Source: Culex pipiens pallens
Taxonomy: Eukaryota > Arthropoda > Insecta > Diptera > Culicidae
Reading direction: 5' to 3'
Assembly (NCBI RefSeq): GCF_016801865.2
Contig: NC_068939.1
Coordinates: 120,942,671 to 121,006,670, forward strand
Length of the DNA: 64,000 nt
Shown: one piece after another, positions 23,301-35,600 of the stretch
Position numbering within the stretch: the first letter of the stretch is position 1
Layout: every line of letters begins with the position of its first letter
Notes under the pieces: model-generated
What the model was told of the DNA's origin: nothing
The model's input: the letters and a program-made list of their open reading frames with translations, nothing else
Databases searched by the model: none
Program-made: the position numbers and the translations under genes

Positions 23301-26300
23301 CCCTGCTGGTAAACCTTGGTGATGTTGACGCTCCAGTTCACTTCCAAATCCTTCATAAACTTCTTGATCACACGTGGGAGCTCATCAATGGTGTTGTTGT
23401 CAAAAGCAATCAGATGCGGAGCATTGAAAATCTCCAGCCACAGCTGTCCTTCAACCTGTTCGACATCTTCCGGATCGATATTCAGCAACTTGGCAATACG
23501 ACCAGTAGACCACTTCTGTTCGGCCTTGTTGTCTTGCTTCTTCGATGCCTTCTCTTGCTTCTCGTTGGCTCGGCTTTGACGGGACTCCTGACGCCACTCC
23601 TTCTTCTGTTCCTCAACGGTCATAACCTTGTTGTCCAAAAGATCAAACAGGGCATCCATGTTGGACACAATGTAATGGTACGAGGACAGTCTCTTCAGAC
23701 CACCCAGGTTCTCATGCCAGTGCAACCATGCTCCAGTTGGTACTGGGTGGTTATCGGAAGCAATCTGTCCGGCTTGGAGACGGTAGGAAATGTCCAACTC
23801 CTTCATGGCGTACTGTCTGAAGTGGGCGCTCGAGTATTGCAGACCGTATTCGTTGGGGTTCAGCATCTTGACGGCGGCACGGGCATTTTGAGCCAGTTCG
23901 GAGTCATCATCGAACTCGTCGGTGTTGGCAGCCGACTCGATGAGGCTCTTTACCAGAGCGCTGACCTGCGGGCTGTTGTTCTCATCGGTCTTCTCGGCCA
24001 TACGCTGGAGCATGGCAACTGGCGGGGAAGTGCGCATCAACAGCATAGCCGCAGCGCAACGGACTTCATCGACATCGGCGTTGTTTTGGTAGACTCGGTA
24101 CAGGACCGTGCGAGCCAGCTTCGGGAAGTTCTCAACCAGGCGGTCAAGCGACATGACGATGGCAAAACGTTGGAAGTTGGTGACGGGGATCTTACCCTCA
24201 AGGTAGGGCTCGAAAACGTTCAGAATTTCCGGATGTCCAAGGTTTCCAATGGCACGGATGTAGACTTGGATTCTCTCACTGTCGGCTTCCTGGACGGCTT
24301 CACGCAGTTGATGGGCCAGCCATGGGACGGCCTTGTGGGCAACGATCTTGTACTTGGAATCAGCCAGACGACCGAAGCTGTTGACCGGGTAGTAGTTCAG
24401 AGCGGATTGGTTGTTGACATGGGCACGGTTCAGGAAATCGCTGAAGGCAATCAGAGCGGTGGCATTGAGAGTTTCCTGGTGTTGGACAGCGGTGGACGTA
24501 GCCAGCAGGAAGAACTCGTGCATCAGGGTTTCAGTGGGGTAGCGAATACGCTTGGGCAGAGTGGCTACCACGGAAGCAGCTTCAATACCACGCAGTTTCT
24601 TCTCTTCGATGTACTGCTTGATGACCTTGAAAACTGGTGGGGTACCAGCTTCAGCCATAGCATCACGGAACACATTCCAGGCATCGCAACGGATGGCGAA
24701 CTTCTCGCTATGTTTGTCTCCCTGCTGGCGTTCCTTTTCGGACACAAACAGCTTCTGGGCACAATCGTACAGCTCTTGGTGATCCATGGTACGGATCAGA
24801 CGCGTCAGGTGGTTAAACTGAGCCAGGGTGTTGGACTTGGGAATGATGGACGGGTTCTGGAAGTCCTCGGCGATGGTCTTGACCAGCTGAGCGACAATAC
24901 GAGGAGCATCGACATTGCGAGCGTTCTGGATGCTGCTGCCCTTGTAGCCAGTGGCGAACGGAAGCAGGGGGGCGGCGGGAGCATTATCAAGATCCTTCGG
25001 GGAAGGCTGGTAGTATTCTTCGCTGCTATCCAGAGATTCGGAAGATGATGAGGATGAGGAAGAGGACGACGACTTCGAGTCGGACGACGAGCTAGAGGAG
25101 CTTGACGAGCTTGACGACGAGGATGAGTTGTCGGCGAGGGTTCCATTTTTGCGATGTTCACGAGACTCCGAGGAACTGCTGGAAGAGCTGGACGAGCTGC
25201 TATCATCGGAGCTGCTCGAGTCCGAGGATGTGTCGTTATCGCGGCTCAAACGGTACTGGTCCATTTTGTAGGCTTCGTAGTATTTCTTCTCCTTTTGGGC
25301 GTTCAGATCACGACGGTTACGGGTCGAGCGTTCACGCTTTTCAACTTGCTTCAGCGCATCCTTGTGCTGTTCAGCGGGGCTGATCTTCTTGTTGTCCTTC
25401 TCTTCTGAGCTCGAGCTGGAGCTGGAGCTAGACGATTCCGAGCTGGAGGAGCTAGAGGAGCTAGAGGAAGAAGAAGAGTCCGAGGAAGAGCTAGAGTCCG
25501 ACGATGAAGAAGACGAGCTGGAAGAGCTGCTGGAGCTTGAGCTGGAAGTTTCGTTTTCTGGGCGAGCCCAGTTGTTCTTATCTTCTGGCAGATTGTAGCT
25601 GTACACCAGACCAACGAAGACAGCACGATCTTCAGCTGGACCAACGGGTTCCTTTTGGGAGCGCTTGATTTGGTTCAGGGTAACGTTGACTTGGGCGAGG
25701 ACCATAGCCTTTTCGGTATGGACCAGCGACGGGCTGACCAGGATCTTGCTGGTGGTGGAAGCCGACTGGATGGTGTGGTTGTGGATTTTACCAACGACAA
25801 AGATCTGGCTGACAGCAGATTTGCTCAGAATGTTTCCCATTTGGTTGGTGTTGGGCTTGATGTCCGAAGCACCGGTGATTCCAAAGTGATATCCCATGCG
25901 GCGGTCGCAGTTGCTGAAGTTCTTGGCCTTGACAATCTCGAAGATCTCGTCATCCTGCTGCATGTACTGGGGCTGAGGGACCCACTCGTCGTGCGACTGG
26001 ATTTTGTACTTGGGCAGAACGTTGACGTCGTACAGAGTTTCGCATTCGCCGGACACGGACGGTTCCATGGTCTTGTAGACGGCGTTGGCAGTTTCGTTTT
26101 CGGGCAGCTGGTTGTACTTGGACTTGATCAGGTTGGCACCGAACAAGTCAAGCTGCAGCTGGCTGACCCAGGACTTGAGGATGTTGACTTCGTGGTTGGG
26201 GACAGTCTTCTCGACGTACAGACCCTTGATGGCACCCTTCTTGTACTTGATACCGAACGGCTTCGAGCTCAACGGCATCGGCTTCCAGGTCAGCTTCAGG

Positions 26301-26733
26301 TCGGACAGTTCCGAACGGTGACCGTCGGCCAGATACTGGTTGAACTGGGCGTAGTGAGCTCGGTCGATGCGTCCGACGACGTATCCGTCGCTCTTCGGGT
26401 TGATGACCATCTTGGCGCGGGTCAGCACACCGGTCCACTGTTCGGTCACATCGGGCAGGGCGGTCATCGTCTTGGTGGTCACATTGTACCAGTACACTTG
26501 GTTCGGTTCCCAGGCGAGATTGTCGTGGAGGTAGTGCTTGGCACCGCCGTCCATCAACTTCTCGTAGCGCTGGGCAGCCTCATCGTAGCTTTGCGGTCTC
26601 TTGAACTGCTGCTGCTCGGCAAAGCAGGTTCCCACTGGAAGAGATTGATTGTTCCGTTGAGGGACTGATTGGTTGGTTCGATCTGCACGGTTTGCTTACC
26701 CAGAACGATGAGAACAAACTTCCACCACATCAT
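20309..26733 (-). CDS. Vg: vitellogenin copy B (intact yolk protein precursor)
   Basis: Join on the - strand of 26700-26733, 21595-26634 and 20309-21525; introns of 65 and 69 bp are GT-AG. Total 2097 codons including the stop, so 2096 residues, close to the usual mosquito vitellogenin size. The signal peptide is MMWWKFVLIVLVGTCFA, followed by three Gln (five in copy A). The N-terminal lipid-transport region comes next, with three Ser tracts at about 374-546, likely phosphorylated. A convertase motif RNRR at about 450-453 marks the probable cut into small and large subunits. The large subunit has the long lipid-carrying region, then from about residue 1692 (exon 3) a von Willebrand D domain with GLCG, a Ser/Asp tract near 1945-1990 and a Cys-bearing tail ending CVYIQ. 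Family knowledge: it is secreted by the fat body, bound by the oocyte vitellogenin receptor, and driven by ecdysone, TOR and GATA inputs after a blood meal. It lies tail to tail with copy A, about 4.2 kb apart. Protein differences from A are confined almost wholly to the last ~105 residues. Confidence 0.97.
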
Positions 26734-26898
26734 CACGAATCACACGAGGTATTCCTTCACAAAGTGCACTAGACAAGATTTGGATTCTTTTTTTCACAAA
26801 CTGACTGAAACTGTTCGAGTTGTTCTCCTTCGAATCGATGGAGACGACTGTGCCTGATCGTTGGCCACCGGGATCCTTTTAAAGGGATCAAAACGCTG
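26734..26898 (-). promoter_or_regulatory. vitellogenin B core promoter and 5' UTR
   Basis: Mirror image of the copy A promoter: TTTAAAA on the - strand at 26877-26883, initiator TCAGG at 26853-26857, ATG at 26733. Similarity to copy A stops at about 26898. Confidence 0.65.
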
Positions 26899-26927
26899 AA
26901 TGATCAATTTGGTTTCAATGCAAAGTC

Positions 26928-26954
26928 TTATCACCATTCAAAGGTATTGATAAG
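26928..26954 (-). promoter_or_regulatory. paired GATA-type motifs upstream of vitellogenin B
   Basis: TTATCA at 26928-26933 and TGATAAG at 26948-26954, both GATA cores, one on each strand, within about 100 bp of the initiator. More GATA words follow (near 27457, 27509 and 27549). GATA factors regulate mosquito yolk genes; actual binding is inferred. Confidence 0.35.
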
Positions 26955-29320
26955 CCTTTTTTGTCGAATGCAACATAGTATCAGTATCAGTGTGAAAGAT
27001 CTCCTTTCTTGGTATGAACTTAATTTTCTGCTTCATTGTGGATGGATTCGCGTCCCATTCACTGTTTCCAAAGTTGCAAGGAAACAACGATTTTCTCGCA
27101 GACAGAAACTATTTTCCGTCAATTAAACTCTGCATAAAGCTTCATTGCTTCGGGCTGCTCTTTACTTTGCAAAGTGGAGCAAAGAGACGATGAACTTTTT
27201 AATTACGATGGATGTTACTTGGTTGGATGAGTTTTATTTCGATTAACGACTATGGAGCGGATCTTGCGGACGTCACCTCACCAGTATTCCGTCAAAGTGA
27301 TTATCCGGATGCGAGGTCGTCATTAGGGAGATTCATCACCCTGATGACCAACAGAATTCAGTTTTAATAGTTTTTTTTTATATTTAAAATATTTAGTTTT
27401 TTGAAATTTTGACTAAGTAAACAAAGCAAGCAAGTTCATCAAACTTTAGGTCATGATCGTTATCAACAATCAGATTATACGTGTTTTGTGTAATCAAACG
27501 TGAAAAATGATAACCAACTTATTATACAACATCTAGCGATCAGCTGTGCCTTATCACTTAGCGTAGTATTGAATGGGGTTGCTGGCTGATTCGAAGACTG
27601 TGATTGTAATCAACATTAAAATCATGGAATAGACAGATAGTAACTTCCTCTGAATGACTCAACCTGAGAGTTCGTGTCAATGAACTTTCTTTGTTACGAA
27701 TAAAGTTTATAAAATTTGTCTTTTTAAGATCATTATTTTTTTTATAAGATTGTCAAAATATATGGTGTGTTGATATCAATAGCAAATAACAATAATATTG
27801 AAAATAAAATTGGGGTTTCAAGAAAACCTAAAAAAGGTTATAATATTTTTAGTTTGTTTTTAGTGACACTTTAACAAGATTTTTCATTTATTTAAACAAT
27901 TTCAAATTTAATCACAGTTTTCGATCAGCATCTGCTGATTTCGTTAATGTAGTTACCAAATAATACTTTTGTCAATACCAGTGCCAGAGTGGTTTAATTC
28001 TGGTCCAACTATAATTGGATTAAAACTGATTGCAGCCGGTCATAATTGAATCGATTGGTGACGAAACCATTCCCCACCCCAGGTAATTCAATATTTCATC
28101 ATGATGTATGGCATCAATTATATTCATCCCCTCCCCCACTTTCCCTACAACAGCCTTTTGCAAACACACTGGGAAATTGCATGAATCATCCCAAAATGTG
28201 CTTTCACAATTCAGACTCACAAACACACTCACTCACAAAAGCCATCAATTTCCGATATGCTGCACACGGCTGTCAGTTGACATGCAAAGCCGTGCCATTT
28301 TGCACGCACGAAAGGAGTCAGGTTTTGGGCCGCATCAGTGCCTGCAAATATTACCACGTCGTTCTAAATATGGAGCAAATATTTTCGTTACGCTTGCAAA
28401 TTCAATTCTATTTGCTAGGAAAAGTAAGATAACCCACCCCATAACCCAACAGTGTCAATTTGGTAAATAACATTTTTTGTAAATTATTGACAATTGTAGA
28501 AAACTGGTGATCTTAGCTTAATCAACCACAAACAAATAAATGTTATAGAAAATACTCAAAAAGAATCACGAATTTCTACAGGAATTATGCAGCGTGCAAA
28601 GTAACCAAGCGACGAACCCCGCCCCTCCAAAAGTCTGCCATTTCCCCGGGGGAACTCACCGTTTCACCTCCCCCACTCCTGTTTGCTTATCGAATTTTCC
28701 AAAGTATGTCCTCAATCAGGAGGAGGACGAGTTAGGAGCGGGAGGGTGAAATAAAAAATAACGCTTCCTTATCTTGGCGAGCGAGTGCCCGTTTTGGCAA
28801 TACATCTTTCAAACGGGGCGGGAAAAGTGAGGTAAAATGAGTGGGTTTTGTATGAAGGTGAATGAACTCATAACTTTTTTTTATTTAAGCATTCCATTTT
28901 CACAAATGATAGTTGAAAAAGTAATGTTTTTAACAAAGACCATTTCCATAAGCAAACGCATTTCCTGTAAACAAATTCAAAATTGAACATTACTCAATTT
29001 CCACAATTTCCAAACTTGTTCACGTGGTTTATGGATGATCCCCAAACGAGAAACATTGGCGCATTAAACGTTATAGAAATAGTCCAAATTTAAAAGTTTG
29101 TTTTTATAAAAGTAGAAATATCGTAAAAAATCAGGCAACCCTTTCTAAAATTATGAACCGGAAAATTATTTGTTAGGAAAGTCTTAAAATCGGACATCTC
29201 TGTTTAGAAAATTAAATAATGTTTGAAGGATTTAAACTAAGCCTACCAGCCGTATGTTTTCTATCGGAAATGATATGCATGCATAAAATGTGATAAATAA
29301 GCAACTCTCTACGAAATCGG
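26955..29320. other. 5' flank of vitellogenin B and intergenic DNA, no gene recognised
   Basis: The first ~1 kb probably carries fat-body regulatory sequence for copy B. Further on the DNA looks largely unique, with short CA-rich and pyrimidine-rich patches. The frames at 28046-28470 overlap one another in different phases and show no domain. Confidence 0.4.
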
Positions 29321-29339
29321 CCGATTTCGACCATTTTTA

Positions 29340-29780
29340 TTTTTTGTATTTTTTGATTTGACTTAAAGATATCGGCATTAGAAAATGTTGGGTTGTTTTG
29401 GTGAGATTAAGAAAACTTCAATTTTCGTGTTTCTTTTTCTTAAAGCGGCTCTATCTCAGCAACCCGTGGTCCAATCTTCAATGTCTCTTAGACAATTTTA
29501 TAGCAAATTTTCTGAATTTTTCAAAAAAATATTTCTAGAAACGGTCACTCATGGTCACTATTTTTAAAAATTGAAAAACTGCAAATATTTCGCTAAAATC
29601 GAACTTTCGGTGGCTATATCATGAAAACGGAGCCCTTTATGAAAAAATCTGTTAAGTACTTTTCGATTACAAAGCCAATTTTGCATTAAAAAATAATGTC
29701 AAACTTGTTTTTGCAAGTGGGAAGGCCCCCACAAAGTTTGAGCCAAATCAAAAAATACAAATAAAATCCATTTCCGGTTT
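29340..29780. repeat. partial copy of the 18264-19954 foldback family
   Basis: Shares in order GATATCGGCATTAGAAAATG, GGTTGTTTTGGTGAGA, TATCTCAGCAAC, the GAAAACGGAGCCCTTTATGA-like word and AAGTACTTTTCGATTACAAA with one arm of that element. One arm only; diverged. Confidence 0.6.
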
Positions 29781-30089
29781 TGGTAGAGAATTGCTCAAAT
29801 GATAAATGTGATATGCATTTTCAGTAGAATAATTTTCATAAAAACGTATTCAGTTTAAAATCCAAATAAACATAGGTATTTATTAAATAAAACTATTTTT
29901 TTAAAAGGTCATAACCTTAGTAAACTAAATAATTAAATTCATTCTGTTATTGCATGAAAACTGTAGCAGCAATCACAGCAATGGTATATTTTGCTTTGAA
30001 ATTAAAATTTGCACACCTTTTAATCGATGTTTCATGAATATTTTGCGTTGAGATTTAAATTTACACATCTTTAAATCGAAATTTCATGA

Positions 30090-30410
30090 AGTTTGATATG
30101 TCGGATGATAGGGTTCATCTCATATTCCGGAAGTGTCCCCAAGGGGCCACCTGTAACCAGTTCCAGAATGGCCAGGATAGATCAGCGAACAGCGTCATTA
30201 CCAAAGATGGACATATCTTTCAATTTCATGAAGTTTGATGTGCAACATGATCGGTTTTCAACAAAAAATAGTCAAGTTGGCCGTTAATCAGGTACCCAGG
30301 AACCGGTTCCAGCTTACCCGGAAGCGGTCACTAACATATAGTGCATGGACATTGTGTGGCCTACAGAGTGGTTCTGGCATTCGTGTATTGTGTTTTTAGT
30401 AAGTTTTATG
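30090..30410. repeat. dispersed repeat with CCGGAAG/GGCCA cores
   Basis: Two diverged subunits begin TTTCATGAAGTTTGAT (30085 and 30219) and carry CCGGAAGTG-CCC and ACCGGTTCCAG-type cores like those in the 1-1150 tract. A third related segment surrounds 30340-30380. Non-coding. Confidence 0.45.
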
Positions 30411-31343
30411 GATTGAATTCAACTATCATGAGAGTATTGGTATCACAAAAACGTGAAACACAGTAAAACATAAACTTTTCGGATGTTCCGGATTTCCTGG
30501 CCCTGATATTAATATTTGTGGACAAAGTACAAGTAAATACCTTTCGAATGCAACCCGGAGCATCCTGATTGGTTGAAATTTGGTCGTCAATGTTGGGGTC
30601 TTAAAAAGGCCTTTTTTCGGTTGTAGCCGATTCCTGGTGGCCACAGTGACCAAATCCAGCTTTCGGAAAGAGGACGTCCTAAGCTTTCATGTGTGACTGA
30701 AAGAACCGGAATCGGTCAAAACTGGATTTTTGACGATTTTTTGAAGCTTGGGGTCGAAAAGGACCGCAATACCTTTAAAGTAACTTTTTTTATGGACGCT
30801 CCCCTTGGGATCTTCCGAGGTTTATTTTTTATGTGCAATGTGTAATCATACTATAAATCTATTGTCAGAAAACTTCAAGGCTCTAGCATGTATAAAGCTA
30901 ATGTTATGGCAAATTTAATTATCAAAAAGGCCGAAAAGGACCCCAATACCGTAGGAAGGTTAACGTCAAACGTAATTATTTTTGAAAAAACTTTTTTTTT
31001 GTTTTCAAAAATAGTGCATGGACCTTGTGTGGCCTACAACAGTACAGTTTTTGAAATGTTTGTAATAGTCTGCTGTACAACTTTGTCAACTCTAAAAAAT
31101 CCAGCAAAGTTACACAAACACAAAAAGTTTTCAAATGAAAAATTGTGCTTTAAATGAAAAAAAATCTAGGTTATTGCAGATTCGAAAAGTACAATAAATT
31201 TTCCTATAAAATTAAATGTACCAATTTTGAGTACCGCTAAGCAACGAAAAATGGCAGATTTTTAAATCTGTTTTTTGTATTTTTTTCGAAGAAAAATACC
31301 TTTTTTGTAATTCCGAGCACTTTATCAAATCGGGTGTCCAATT
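30411..31343. other. intergenic, repeat-like, nothing named
   Basis: AGTGCATGGAC-TTGTGTGGCCTAC occurs at 30340-30366 and again at 31011-31035, so parts of this stretch are duplicated. No gene recognised. Confidence 0.4.
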
Positions 31344-31375
31344 TAGCATAGCATAGCATAGCATAGCATAGCATT
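31344..31375. repeat. TAGCA pentanucleotide microsatellite
   Basis: About six copies of TAGCA. Confidence 0.85.
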
Positions 31376-31930
31376 GGTGTCTACCCGTAGCTGCTACTTC
31401 GTTATTGACCAGAACCCCCAAACATTGCTCCGTGGACCACAGATGAAAAGTAGGAACCAATCATCACCCCTTCGCAATTTTCAAAGGTCCCTATCGTGCT
31501 GATCAATACCGACGCCGGCCACGACCAGTGGTAAGACACGGGGAAGTGGATGGGAATGTTAGCCGATACTTGAGTGATGGGACCGCCAAATCGACTGCGT
31601 CTCCGACAAAGTATCACATGAGTTTTGAGGAATTAGTAAGATGGGTATGAGGTCAGGATTCACTGTGGTAGGTGATGCGACCATGAGCAATTTGTTTATG
31701 GGTTGAAATTTTAAAAATCTTAGGCAGCCGGCTGCGGAAAGATACCTATCTAGGGATTTAAATATAGTATTAATTCGACCGCGATTCTCCAGAAATTCTC
31801 CGTCGGCGTGCCTTCCGATCAACGGTGATGTAGGGAGGGCTTCATTCATTAAAATTATTTTATATCATAAGCCTTAAAACATATCCGTCGACGTGCCTTC
31901 CGATCCTCGATAATATGGAAAGGACTTAAT
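31376..31930. repeat. probable dispersed repeat of unusual conservation style
   Basis: Compact, GC-balanced sequence unlike the AT-rich DNA around it. A word of the type GCGTGCCTTCCGATC occurs twice (31807 and 31890), each followed by a diverged GGAGGRCTT-like word, so its end is internally duplicated. The minus-strand frame 31559-31849 is open for 96 codons without a domain I recognise. I recall similar sequence recurring in mosquito genomes, but this was not checked. Confidence 0.35.
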
Positions 31931-32299
31931 CCAGCAATACGACTTGCTTGTCTCAAAAAACAAAAATCGGATCGTTTCTATCGAAAACTATATAAAGAGA
32001 ACAAAAATAAAATTCATCAGCCAACGAACGCGCGAACAAAAAATAAATGAAAAAAGAAGAAGAAGAAATCAAATCACCCCATGTACACAAATAGCGACAC
32101 AAAAGAGACGGAAAATAACACGAAAAAAAAAAACAGGACTGCGCGTCCACACAGGCACCTCACTACTGATGCCTTTATTTAATTATAATGACCAATCACC
32201 CCAATCGGGTGTTCAATTTCACACAAAAGTCCCTTTGACTTTAAACTTCTTAATCATCACCATTTCAGGCTGCAAATTATTTAAAAACACGTTTTTTAG

Positions 32300-32410
32300 A
32301 ATGTTCGTAAATAAAAGGGATCGTACCGCTCCTCCGTCACGAGACATCGAAAAATGGACCTCGAATTTGCGGTCAGGGACTAGAATTACCCCTTAGGACA
32401 AAGTTTTACG
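32300..32410 (+). repeat. dispersed repeat, copy 1 (inverted relative to 35440-35600)
   Basis: GGGATCGTACCGCTCCTCCG, TCACGAGACATC and CCCCTTAGGACAAAGTTTTA return complemented at 35470-35575 with substitutions. In both copies one frame reads RTAPPSRD/RTAPPSQD, but neither is long enough to call a gene. Confidence 0.5.
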
Positions 32411-32573
32411 CAAAAAGAAGATTCAAAAAAAAATGTATTTTTTCAGAAATTTTAAATTTCGTTGAAACTCAATTAAGGTAACATTTCTATAATTCATAAC
32501 AATTTTGAAAGTTTTGATAGTTTTTTTTTTTACCAAAAAGGAATCATTACCCGATTTTTTTCAAAACACTTAT

Positions 32574-33326
32574 GGGTCATTCCAGGTCAACTGGGTACAC
32601 TTCTGCACTCGACTTTCTCCGATTTTGACCAAACTTGAAGGGAACGTTCTTCTATCGATAGTTAACAGAAATTCCAAGTTTTGCCTTGACCCCTTTATAT
32701 TTGGCACCACCCTCTTTTTTGACGATACTGCATTTTTTTTTACTGAAAAAAGTTTGATTTTGCACAGCACTCGGAAGTACATGGTGTACTTTTCAACAAA
32801 AAAGGATGAATCCCGCATAGTTCGGTTTTTATATGTGAGAAACTTATTTCGGATTTGAATTCATAGGACAGAGTGCTGCGCAAAATCAAACTTTTTTCAG
32901 TAAAATCGCTGTATCTCGCCAATAGTTCATTTTAGTTTGAGGTTTACATTGATTTTTATGTAAAATTGTCCGGGGAACACGATGGTGATAAAATAAAGTA
33001 AATAAAAATATAAGGAATTGGTCAAAACTTAATTTCAATAATTAAAACGTTAAAATGTAATATGTGGGGACATTTAAGGGTTAAAATTTTATTTTTATCG
33101 GATTCCTTAGACAATTATCTATAAAATGCAACCTGTAGAAAATCTTTTGTTCAAATAGTTGCAAAATTATGATTAAAAAAAAAGGTTTTTTAGAAAATCG
33201 TCAAAAAAGAGGACGGTGCCAAAAATAGAGAGATGGTCCAATCATCACCAAATTTGGGATTTCTGTTAACTATCGATAGATGAACGTTCCCTCCAAGTTT
33301 GGTACCCAGTTGACCTGGAATGACCC
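32574..33326. mobile_element. 753-bp TIR element with TTAT duplication
   Basis: The first 25 bp, starting GGGTCATTCCAGGTCAACTG, are perfectly complementary to the last 25 (33302-33326). TTAT flanks both sides (32570-32573 and 33327-33330). The arms remain related further inward, including ATCGATAGTTAACAGAAAT and its complement. No transposase frame. Confidence 0.8.
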
Positions 33327-33365
33327 TTATTGATTCACCCCACATTACCCTTAAATTCACTCATG

Positions 33366-34011
33366 TACAGTCATCCCACATATTCGGAACGGATTACGGA
33401 TCGGCCGATGTTCAAAAAATCATAGAAAATTGATAGTTGAATATAATGATTTGCTTTTACCTTCATTTGAAAGCTTTTCTTGAGACCTTTCGATTGATGT
33501 ATTGACCGACGGTAATTTTTAACATTTTAAATCATTTTTTAAAGAAAAATATTGACCATTGAAATCCACAAATTCGGAACACTTTTTTCTTACGATGTAA
33601 ACAAACTTTGGATCTTTCCGGGAGTACATATTTTCTACAAAATAATGAGTTCACACACTGAAACCAATGAAACTCAAGCTTTGTGATGTTTTACACATGG
33701 TCTGATAACTTTTTTGTGGAAATATCAGTTAAATTCAGGTGTTCCACAATTGTGGGAGGCACAATAACATCCCACAATCAAGAAACAGGTCTTTTAGAGG
33801 CAGTATTTTGCTGCCATGGATAAAAAAGTCTTGAAAGGCAGGTTTTTCTTTGAAAAGTACTACTTTTACTAGTGAAATAGCAAGAGATTGTCCAAATGAA
33901 GGTCCTAAAAATAAGAGGGTCGACAGAAAAGCTGCATTTGACATGTTATTGACAAATTATCACAAAAGTGTTCCGAATTTGTGGGTGTTCCGAATATGTG
34001 GGATGACTGTA
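33366..34011. mobile_element. 646-bp TA-flanked TIR element (mariner-type MITE)
   Basis: 33366-33390, beginning TACAGTCATCCCACATATTC, is perfectly complementary to 33987-34011, with TA as the outermost dinucleotide on each side. A second, weaker pair CACAAATTCGGAACACTTTT (33567-33586) and AAAAGTGTTCCGAATTTGTG (33964-33983) lies inside. Non-coding. Confidence 0.8.
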
Positions 34012-35430
34012 TGAAATAAACTTTTCCGAACAGAATCCAAGCGGACTTTTACAATCGTTCTCTTCACGTAAGGCTTTTTTTTGTGTGAAGCTCATTTCTT
34101 CGCTTGATAATATCTTGAGTTCCAGACAGCATTGAAGATTTTTTTTGCGAAAATATTTGCTCGATTATGTGATTTGTGTTGCAAAATGTAGGAATTTATT
34201 TTTGTTCCTATTTTAGTTTAAAAGCGGTACAATTTTTCACAGTTCTATTGAAACTGGTTTATAATTAATCGAATCAATATGCGCAAGTTTAAAAAAAGCT
34301 CCTCAAAAGATATCAAAACAAACGAACAAAATTGAATTTCCATCACCGTCGGCAAAATTTAATTTCCGAAGGTGGTTGCGCAAAATAAACATTGAAATTT
34401 TAATTAAATTATTTACGTCGTGTTGTGCGATAATGGAAGAGTAATCTCCATTGAAAACACACACACACACAGGCATCCTTTTCCTCCTACCACCACAAAC
34501 CGCGACGAAGGAAGAGCAACCAAAAAATTAATTCCGAGAGAGAGGTATTGTTGCTTGTTGGCATTTTATTGTCACTGTGCGCCAACGCCACCCCGCAAAG
34601 TATGCAATCGGCGTAGCAATTTTTCAAACCAGCTCTCATATCCTGGTAATTCATTGTTGTGGGAAATTGTTACCGGTTTTGGGGTGGGGGGTGGTGGTGG
34701 TTTGGGAAGCGGCAAATTTGTTTGTCCTGGTTGGATCAAGAGATAATTGAGTGTCAGAAGTGTAAATTTTATTGTGAGTCAAAGTTTTTTTTTGAAATTT
34801 TTTAATTTCGTAGAGGTTTAAAATATGACAATTTCAAGTCAGCAATTTCTCACAACTATTCCAATCGATACGTAAAACCAAGTTGCTCTGTTTAGTAATA
34901 TTGCTAGTTGTTAACAAGACTGCTGGACTGCCCTCTAAAACCACCCCACCATATGTTTCTGGTAAGGGTTGAAATTCCATCTCTTTATCGCGCAAGGTGA
35001 TGGTGGTTCAAAGGAGCGAAAAAAATCGTTCAAACGGAATGTTCCGTTTCCGCTCGAATGGAATTCAACCAGCGGAATCAGCACCGTCACCGGAAGCGGG
35101 CTGAAATGCACAATTTTTCCTCTTCCCCAAGAATGCACCACGTGCACCGTCATTGATGGGCAGTGTTGCCAGACAAACGGGAATCTATAATTATTTCATT
35201 GAAACAAATTTATCGACATCAAACAATTATCAATATACTTATTTAATAAATCTGTGAATGCTTGAGGCATAATATTATCAAAACATAATCTGAACAGAGA
35301 TGTCAGATTATTGATTTTTTTAAATCAAAATATAAAATATTCAACTTCAAACGATTTTATAAATTCCACATTAATCAACACAGCTCAGAACAGTTTTACG
35401 GAAAAAACCAATGGGTAATTCTTTACTAAC
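34012..35430. other. intergenic or intronic, no gene recognised
   Basis: Mostly unique-looking DNA with a short CA repeat near 34458 and a G-rich patch near 34680-34710. Open frames at 34420-34746 and 34969-35190 have no recognisable domain. Confidence 0.4.
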
Positions 35431-35439
35431 TCACACGAA

Positions 35440-35600
35440 ATCGGGAAAAGTTGCCCCGACCCCTCTTCGATTTGCGTGAAACTTTGTCCTAAGGGGTAAC
35501 TTTTGTCCCTGATCACGAATCCGAGGTCCGTTCTTCTGAGGTCTTGTGACGGAGGGGCGGTACGACCCCTTCCAATTTTTGAACATGCGAGAAAAAAGGT
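35440..35600 (-). repeat. dispersed repeat, copy 2 (inverted relative to 32300-32410)
   Basis: Complement of copy 1, including AAACTTTGTCCTAAGGGGTA, TGTGACGGAGGGGCGGTACG and the RTAPPSQD reading. It extends somewhat further than copy 1. Confidence 0.5.

Noticed and set aside
31559..31849. 96-codon minus-strand frame as a small gene
   Set aside because: It lies in what looks like a dispersed repeat with an internal duplication; no domain recognised.
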